Assembly (NCBI RefSeq): GCF_003665435.1
Contig: NZ_CP023408.1
Coordinates: 186,001 to 250,000 of the forward strand
Source of the DNA: Streptomyces fungicidicus
GTDB taxonomy: Bacteria > Actinomycetota > Actinomycetes > Streptomycetales > Streptomycetaceae
DNA: 64,000 nucleotides
Reading direction: 5' to 3'
The translations under genes and the position numbers were made by a program. Positions 59,464 to 64,000 of this stretch are shown piece after piece. The notes beneath the pieces are model-generated. The model saw only the letters and a program-made list of their open reading frames with translations. It ran no database searches and was not told where the DNA came from. Position 1 is the stretch's first letter. Each line of letters opens with the position of its first letter.

Positions 59464-59799
59464 TCAGGAGCCGGCGCCGCGCTCCCAGCGGTAGAAGCAC
59501 CGGGCCATGGCGTCCCGGGGGCCGCGCCAGGTGGCCGGGTCGTACGGGCTGACGTACGCCTCCAGGCGCTCGCTGACACCGCGGAACTCGGGGTGCGAGG
59601 TCAGCTTCGCGATGGCGGGCGCCGGGTCCTGCTCGGACTCGATGAGGTGCAGGTACACGTCGTCACCGAACTGGAAGAGGCTGCGCCGGTTCACACCGAC
59701 CAGGTGGGGGAGTTCACCCCGGTCGGACGCCGCGAACACGTCGGCGATGTCCGGCGCCGAACCGGGTTTCATCCGGGCGACGATGAGGGCGTGGTGCAT
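59464..59799 (-). CDS. whiEVII: TcmI-type polyketide cyclase (spore pigment ORFVII-like)
   Basis: A 111-aa dimeric alpha-beta barrel protein: MHHALIVARMKPGSAPDIAD, ELPHLVGVNRRSLFQFGDDV, YLHLIESEQDP and HPEFRGVSERLEAYVSPYDP are typical of TcmI/WhiE-ORFVII cyclases. It closes a later ring of the aromatic polyketide. AAGGACA precedes ATG 59799. It is the last gene in the minus-strand pigment operon, 26 bp behind the aromatase gene. Confidence 0.9.
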   Translation of the reverse strand: MHHALIVARMKPGSAPDIADVFAASDRGELPHLVGVNRRSLFQFGDDVYLHLIESEQDPAPAIAKLTSHPEFRGVSERLEAYVSPYDPATWRGPRDAMARCFYRWERGAGS

Positions 59800-59825
59800 C
59801 GGATGTGTCCTTCCTGGACCGGGGT

Positions 59826-60308
59826 TCAGCGGGAGGACGCGACGGACGCGCTCTCGCTGTCGCGGGCGACCTGCTCGATCCGGTCCCGGATGAGGGCCAT
59901 CTGCGTACGGGAGTTGCGGTTGATGTTGTCCGTCATCCAGTCGTCGTCGACCGGGGCGTCGGGCTTCATCGCGAAGTCCTGCGTCCAGCGCATCTGGACC
60001 CCGCCCGGCAGCTCCGCGTACTCCCACACGATGTTCATGTGGGCGAACGGGCCCGTCTCCACGCGGCGGGCGCGGACCATGCGCTTCTCACGGTCCGGGG
60101 TGCGCTCCGACACCCAGCTCCACACCTTGCCGTTCTCGTCCGGGTGCATGGTCAGCCGGAACGTCGTCGTGGAGCCCTCCCGGGAGAGGACCTCCACGGA
60201 CGCGTACTCGCTGAACAGCCGCGGCCAGTTCTCCAGGTCGTTGGTCATCTCCCACACGAGGTCGAAGGGAGCGTCGATGGTGATGCTGTTCTCGGTGTGT
60301 CCTGCCAC
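59826..60308 (-). CDS. whiEVI: SRPBCC aromatase/cyclase (spore pigment ORFVI-like)
   Basis: A 160-aa START/Bet v1-fold protein of the TcmN-ARO/CYC/WhiE-ORFVI type: SITIDAPFDLVWEMTNDLEN, WPRLFSEYASVEVLSREG, WVSERTPDREKRMVRARRVE and MNIVWEYAELPGGVQMRWTQ. The interior cavity folds and aromatises the first ring (C9-C14 or C7-C12 regiochemistry cannot be told). GTG 60308 follows the ACP gene by 2 bp. Confidence 0.93.
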   Translation of the reverse strand: MAGHTENSITIDAPFDLVWEMTNDLENWPRLFSEYASVEVLSREGSTTTFRLTMHPDENGKVWSWVSERTPDREKRMVRARRVETGPFAHMNIVWEYAELPGGVQMRWTQDFAMKPDAPVDDDWMTDNINRNSRTQMALIRDRIEQVARDSESASVASSR

Positions 60309-60310
60309 TT

Positions 60311-60571
60311 TCAGGCTCCAGCCGTGAGGGTGCTGTTGACGAGGTTCAGGAACTCCCGGGGCGTGCGGCAGCGCTCCGAGTCGGGGGGAAGCGACGCGCC
60401 GTACCGGTTCTCCAGCTCGCCGACGATGCCGAGCAGGCCGAGCGAGTCCAGTCCGAAGGCGTCGAAGGGGGACTCCGCCGACTGCCTGAGCTCCTGCGGG
60501 TCGACGGTGATGCCGGCCGCCTGCTTCATCAGCGCGGCGAGTTCCTCGTAGGTCACTTCGGTGGTGATCAT
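60311..60571 (-). CDS. whiEV: Acyl carrier protein of the type II PKS (ORFV-like)
   Basis: An 86-aa ACP with the phosphopantetheine serine in FGLDSLGLLGIVGEL (about residue 43). It tethers the growing polyketide for KS-alpha/KS-beta. The typical PKS gene order KS-alpha, KS-beta, ACP, aromatase is kept. A 27-bp gap separates it from KS-beta. Confidence 0.95.
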   Translation of the reverse strand: MITTEVTYEELAALMKQAAGITVDPQELRQSAESPFDAFGLDSLGLLGIVGELENRYGASLPPDSERCRTPREFLNLVNSTLTAGA

Positions 60572-60598
60572 GGGTGACTGCTCCTTCCCCGCCCGGTC

Positions 60599-61843
60599 CT
60601 ACCGGGCGGAATCGTCACCGCGGCGCACGACCAGCGCCGCGTTGGAGCCCATCAGTCCCCTGCTGAGGACGAGGGCGGTGCGCAGCTCGGCGGGGCGAGC
60701 GCGCGACATCACCAGGTCGAGGTCGTGGCAGATGTCGGACACGTTGGGTGTCGGGGGCACCTGGCCGTGTTCCATGGCGAGCACCGCGGCCACCGTGTCC
60801 AGCACGGGCGCCGCGCAGTAGGCGCGGCCGATGCCGGTCTTGGGCGCCGTGACCGGGACCCGGGTGCCGTGCGCGCCCAGGGCGTCGGAGATCGCCAGCG
60901 CCTCGGCGCGGTCCGCCTCCGGCACGCCCAGGGCGTCCGCGAACACGACGTCGATCTCCTCCGGGGCGCAGCCCGCATCGTCGAGGGCGCCGCGGATCGC
61001 GCGGGCCAGGCCCTCCCGGGACTCCGCCCAGCGGGACGCCCCGGTGAACGTGGCGGCGTGGCCGGCCACGGTGGCCCGTACGGGCACCCCGCGGTCGCGG
61101 GCACGGGACTCGTCCTCGACGACGAGCAGCGCGCCGCCCTCGGCGGGCACGAAGCCGCAGGCCTTCTCGGTGAACGGGCGGTAGGCGCGGGCCGGGTCGT
61201 CGAGGGTGCTGAGCTCGGGGTAGCCGAGCTGGCAGACCATCGAGTACGGGGCCAGCGGCGCCTCCGCGGCTCCCACGACCATGACGTCGGTGCCGCGCTC
61301 CACCGCCCGCGCCGCGTGCGCGAGGGAGTCCAGACCGCCGGCCTCGTCGTTCGCCACCACACCGCAGGGCCCCTTGAAGCCGCCGCGTATGGAGATCTGG
61401 CCGGTGCTCGCCGCGTAGAACCAGGCGATGGACTGGTAGGGGCCGACGAACTTGGAGCCCCGGCCCCACAGTTTCTGCAGTTCGCGCTGGCCGAACTCGC
61501 CGCCGCCCGATCCGGCGGCGGTGACCACCCCGATGGAGAACGGCTCCGCGGGTTCGCCGCCGAGTCCCGCGTCGTCGAGGGCGAGGGCGGCCCCGGCCAT
61601 CGCGAAGTGGCTGAACCGGTCGGTCTGCACCAGGAACCGGTCCTCGATGAGGGCCGCCGGGTCGAAGGCCCGGACCTCGCCCGCCACCCGCAGCGGCAGC
61701 TGCTCGCAGCCCTCGCGGGTGACCGAGTCCAGTACCGAGATGCCTTCGCTCACGGACTTCCAGTAGGCGTCGGTCCGCATTCCGTTGGGCGCGATCACGC
61801 CGATGCCGGTGACGGCCGCGCGCCGGGGGCGACGGTTGTTCAT
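60599..61843 (-). CDS. whiEIV: Ketosynthase beta / chain length factor (ORFIV-like)
   Basis: A 414-aa thiolase-fold protein, the KS-beta partner of KS-alpha. The active-site Cys is replaced: the sequence at this position is GVVANDEAGGLDSL, with Glu where most type II CLFs have Gln. It sets polyketide chain length in the heterodimer. It starts MNNRRPRRAAVTGIGVIAPN; its ATG overlaps the KS-alpha stop (ATGA), which gives 1:1 translation. Confidence 0.95.
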   Translation of the reverse strand: MNNRRPRRAAVTGIGVIAPNGMRTDAYWKSVSEGISVLDSVTREGCEQLPLRVAGEVRAFDPAALIEDRFLVQTDRFSHFAMAGAALALDDAGLGGEPAEPFSIGVVTAAGSGGGEFGQRELQKLWGRGSKFVGPYQSIAWFYAASTGQISIRGGFKGPCGVVANDEAGGLDSLAHAARAVERGTDVMVVGAAEAPLAPYSMVCQLGYPELSTLDDPARAYRPFTEKACGFVPAEGGALLVVEDESRARDRGVPVRATVAGHAATFTGASRWAESREGLARAIRGALDDAGCAPEEIDVVFADALGVPEADRAEALAISDALGAHGTRVPVTAPKTGIGRAYCAAPVLDTVAAVLAMEHGQVPPTPNVSDICHDLDLVMSRARPAELRTALVLSRGLMGSNAALVVRRGDDSAR

Positions 61844-63108
61844 CGTGTCCTCCCGCCCGGCCCGGACAGCAGCACCGCGGACTGGAAGCCGCCGAAGCCG
61901 CTGCCGACGGAGAGCACATGGTTCAGCTTCCGCGGGCGGGCGGTGCGCGGCACGTAGTCCAGGTCGCACTCGGGGTCGGGGGTCTCGTAGTTCGCCGTGG
62001 GCGGCACCACCTGGTGCCGCAGCGCGAGCACGCACGCGACCACCTCGATCGCTCCGATCGCGCCCAGCGAGTGCCCCACCATCGACTTGATGGAGCTCAT
62101 GGGCGTCCCGTGGGCGTGCGCGCCGAGGGACCGCTTGACGGCGGCCGTCTCGTGCCGGTCGTTCTGCCGGGTGCCGGAGCCGTGCGCGTTGACGTAGTCG
62201 ATCAGTGTGGGGTCGATGCGGGCCTGGTCGAGCGTGGTGTCGATCGCCCGGGCCATCTCCAGCCCCTCACTGGTCAGACCGGTCATGTGATAGGCGTTGC
62301 CGTAGGTGGCGTAGCCGCTGATCTCGCAGAGGATGTCCGCGCCGCGCGCCCGCGCGTGCTCGTACTCCTCCAGGACGAGCACCGCCGCGCCCTCGCCCAT
62401 CACGAAGCCGTCGCGGTGGGCGTCGAAGGGGCGGGAGGCGTGCTCCGGGTCGTCGTTGTTGGGCGACGTCGCCTTGATGGCGTCGAAGCAGGCCATCGTG
62501 ATCGGTGAGATCGGCGAGTCCGACGCCCCCGTGATGCAGACGTCGGCCCGGCCCTCGGCGATGGTGTGGAAGGCGTAGCCGACCGCGTCGAGGCCGGAGG
62601 TGCAGCCGGTGGAGACGGTCTGCACGGGGCCCCGGGCGTCGAACCGTTCGGCGACGACGGAGGCGAGCGTGCTCGGCTGGAACGCGGTGTGCAGCTGGGG
62701 CTCGGCCTTCTCGTGGTCCACGTCCCACCGCCGGCCGCGTTCGCTGACCAGTACGTAGTCGTGTTCCAACCGGGTCGTGCCGCCGACCGCGCTGCCCAGT
62801 GAGACCGCCGTGCGCCAGGGGTCCCCGGCGGCGGTGTCGAGTCCGGAGTGGCGGACCGCCTCCGCGGCCGCGACCACGGCGAACTGGACGTAACGGTCGG
62901 CACGTTGGCACAGTTCGGCGTCCAGGCCGTGCTCGAACGGGTCGAAGTCGCACTCGGCGGCGATGCGCGAACGCAGCCCCGCCGGGTCGAACAGGGAGAT
63001 GCCGCGGGTCGCGGTGCGGCCGGCTGCGAGGAGATCCCAGAACGCCGTCGCTCCGATGCCGCCGGGAGCGACCACACCGATACCGGTGACGGCCACTCGG
63101 CGGGTCAT
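61840..63108 (-). CDS. whiEIII: Ketosynthase alpha (ORFIII-like)
   Basis: A 422-aa beta-ketoacyl synthase: active Cys in TVSTGCTSGLDAVGYA (about residue 170), first His in DYVNAHGSGTRQNDRHE, second His in IKSMVGHSLGAIGA. It begins MTRRVAVTGIGVVAPGGIGA and ends FGGFQSAVLL. It makes the polyketide chain with KS-beta. The ATG overlaps the cupin stop as AAATGA. Sequence type agrees with spore pigment rather than antibiotic synthases, but this needs a phylogeny. Confidence 0.95.
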   Translation of the reverse strand: MTRRVAVTGIGVVAPGGIGATAFWDLLAAGRTATRGISLFDPAGLRSRIAAECDFDPFEHGLDAELCQRADRYVQFAVVAAAEAVRHSGLDTAAGDPWRTAVSLGSAVGGTTRLEHDYVLVSERGRRWDVDHEKAEPQLHTAFQPSTLASVVAERFDARGPVQTVSTGCTSGLDAVGYAFHTIAEGRADVCITGASDSPISPITMACFDAIKATSPNNDDPEHASRPFDAHRDGFVMGEGAAVLVLEEYEHARARGADILCEISGYATYGNAYHMTGLTSEGLEMARAIDTTLDQARIDPTLIDYVNAHGSGTRQNDRHETAAVKRSLGAHAHGTPMSSIKSMVGHSLGAIGAIEVVACVLALRHQVVPPTANYETPDPECDLDYVPRTARPRKLNHVLSVGSGFGGFQSAVLLSGPGGRTR

Positions 63109-63572
63109 TTTATGGCCTCACTGGGCTCGGCGGAACGGTCGCGCTCGGGCCCGCCGACGGCCAACTGGGGCCCGGCGGCGGCGCCTTCGGTCTCCTCCGT
63201 GTCGACGTGGCCGAGACTCGGGTGTGGGGCGAGCGGACCCAGGTGGAACACCATGCGGGCCTCCTGGTCGCCGACGTTGCGGAAGCGGTGCCGCATGTCG
63301 ACGGGGATCAGCAGCCCCTGTTCGGCGCGGAGCGCGAACGGCTCGCCGTCCAGGTCGACTTCGAGGGCGCCCTCGACGACGTAGACGAACTCCTCGGAGT
63401 ACGGGTGGTAGTGCTCGCCGATGCGCTCGCCGGGCTTGATGATGGCCAGGCCCATGAAGCCGCTGGTGGAGCCGACGGTGGCCGGGGTGAGGAGGGTCCT
63501 GAGGTCGCCTCCGCGCCGTCGGTTGGGTTCCGTCTCGCTCAGGTCCACGATGCGTGGATGCTGTTGGGACAT
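63105..63572 (-). CDS. whiEII: Cupin protein (spore pigment ORFII-like)
   Basis: A 155-aa single cupin: IIKPGERIGEHYHPYSEEFV (first metal-binding block, HxH...E), YVVEGALEVDL and LLIPVDMRHRFRNVG (second block His). The ligands point to a metal centre. Proteins of this kind are part of the whiE/curamycin-type spore pigment loci and are thought to act in pigment tailoring or ring closure. The C-terminus is charged and variable. It is 68 bp after the partial gene upstream. Confidence 0.9.
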   Translation of the reverse strand: MSQQHPRIVDLSETEPNRRRGGDLRTLLTPATVGSTSGFMGLAIIKPGERIGEHYHPYSEEFVYVVEGALEVDLDGEPFALRAEQGLLIPVDMRHRFRNVGDQEARMVFHLGPLAPHPSLGHVDTEETEGAAAGPQLAVGGPERDRSAEPSEAIK

Positions 63573-63640
63573 GGTTGATACCTCCGGGTGTGCCGGTGAC
63601 GTCCGCGGGCGTGGCCCGCGGACGTCACCGCGGTGGACCG

Positions 63641-64000
63641 TCAGGAGTCCGCCGAGCTGCGGTCGGTGACGGGCAGCATGTCGGCGTGCGCCAGCAGCCG
63701 GTTGAGATTGCGCTCGGAGTCCAGGGAGCCCTCGACGCCGATCGCGGCGCCGTCCAGCAGGCGTTCCAGCTCCGCCGCCTTCCCCGCGCCCTTGATGCCG
63801 AGGGCGGCGAGCGGGTCCAGGTCGAGTTCGCCCGTGACGTCCACGAGACGTACGACGATGTCGTCCCGCTGGAACACGGTGCTGGCGTGCACCGGGCTGT
63901 CCGGGTCGTCCGCGGCGGCCTCGTCCTGGTGGGCGAGGAACCGGGCCAGTTCCATGCCCCGGCCCTCGACGGCCGGGTAGTACAGCGCGTGCCGGCGCAC
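63641..64000 (-). CDS. whiEI: SchA/CurD-like protein (ORFI-like), cut by window edge
   Basis: The frame is open from the right edge to the stop at 63641: 119 residues of the C-terminal part (RRHALYYPAVEGRGMELARF, FQRDDIVVRLVDVTGELDLD, LAALGIKGAGKAAELERLLD). These match SchA/CurD-like proteins of spore pigment clusters, which are longer; the start lies outside. The function is unknown, perhaps a monooxygenase- or cyclase-like helper. It is the first visible gene of the minus-strand pigment operon. Confidence 0.75.
   Translation of the reverse strand: MRRHALYYPAVEGRGMELARFLAHQDEAAADDPDSPVHASTVFQRDDIVVRLVDVTGELDLDPLAALGIKGAGKAAELERLLDGAAIGVEGSLDSERNLNRLLAHADMLPVTDRSSADS

Noticed and set aside
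1..64000. CRISPR arrays, tRNA genes, insertion sequences and attachment sites
   Set aside because: No regularly spaced repeats, cloverleaf-like segments, transposase genes or terminal repeats were seen on either strand.

Overview
The window is a GC-rich actinobacterial chromosome segment and almost certainly Streptomyces. The evidence is the strong third-position GC bias, frequent GTG/TTG starts, many 4-nt ATGA/GTGA gene overlaps, a hopanoid operon, a conservon (cvn) GTPase-switch operon, a c-di-AMP riboswitch in front of a LysM/M23 peptidase, and the start of a whiE-type spore-pigment type II PKS locus. No tRNA, rRNA, CRISPR array, insertion sequence or prophage was seen. All calls come from reading the sequence; no database search was run.

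Layout. 1-6.6 kb: tex (cut by the left edge), a 43-aa peptide, a crotonase, an HdeD-type membrane protein, a HATPase anti-sigma-like protein, idi, a CDF metal exporter and galE. 6.7-13.9 kb: a tightly overlapped operon with two CDP-alcohol phosphotransferases (one carrying an extra N-terminal domain), a sugar-type nucleotidyltransferase, a glycerol-1-phosphate-dehydrogenase-like enzyme, a GT2 glycosyltransferase and a TagGH/Wzm-Wzt-like ABC exporter. This looks like a pathway for a phospho-alcohol-containing surface glycopolymer or glycolipid, and I do not recognise a characterised counterpart. 14.2-27.2 kb: the hopanoid operon hpnC-hpnD-small ORF-hpnE-polyprenyl synthase-shc-hpnG-hpnH-ispG-dxs-hpnO. 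It carries its own MEP-pathway genes, so precursor supply, squalene formation, cyclisation and side-chain elaboration are co-transcribed. 27.2-31 kb: an XRE/cupin regulator with a 42-aa membrane peptide, a tyrosine phosphatase and a GH36 alpha-galactosidase.

31-40.3 kb: a leader rich in inverted repeats and a ydaO-type riboswitch before a LysM-M23 endopeptidase, then SGNH, metallo-beta-lactamase-fold and alpha/beta hydrolases, then a conservon (CvnA-CvnB-CvnC-CvnD plus a GAF protein). 40.5-45.9 kb: tdh-kbl (threonine to glycine), LysR, an SDR divergent from a TetR, and another TetR. 45.9-57 kb: a redox/catabolic island with an SMP-30-like lipoprotein divergent from a Baeyer-Villiger-type monooxygenase, an acyl-CoA dehydrogenase divergent from a TetR, an aldehyde dehydrogenase with two DUF2236 (MpaB-type) proteins, and a TetR-MFS efflux pair. 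Two divergent promoters here share the same 25-bp element, which predicts one TetR regulon. 57.2-64 kb: a secreted beta-helix protein, an O-methyltransferase, and, on the minus strand, the type II PKS genes (SchA/CurD-like, cupin, KS-alpha, KS-beta, ACP, aromatase, cyclase), which run off the right edge.

Most regulation visible here is local. Dyads lie between divergent genes next to TetR, XRE and LysR regulators, and strong GC-rich hairpins separate convergent transcription units.
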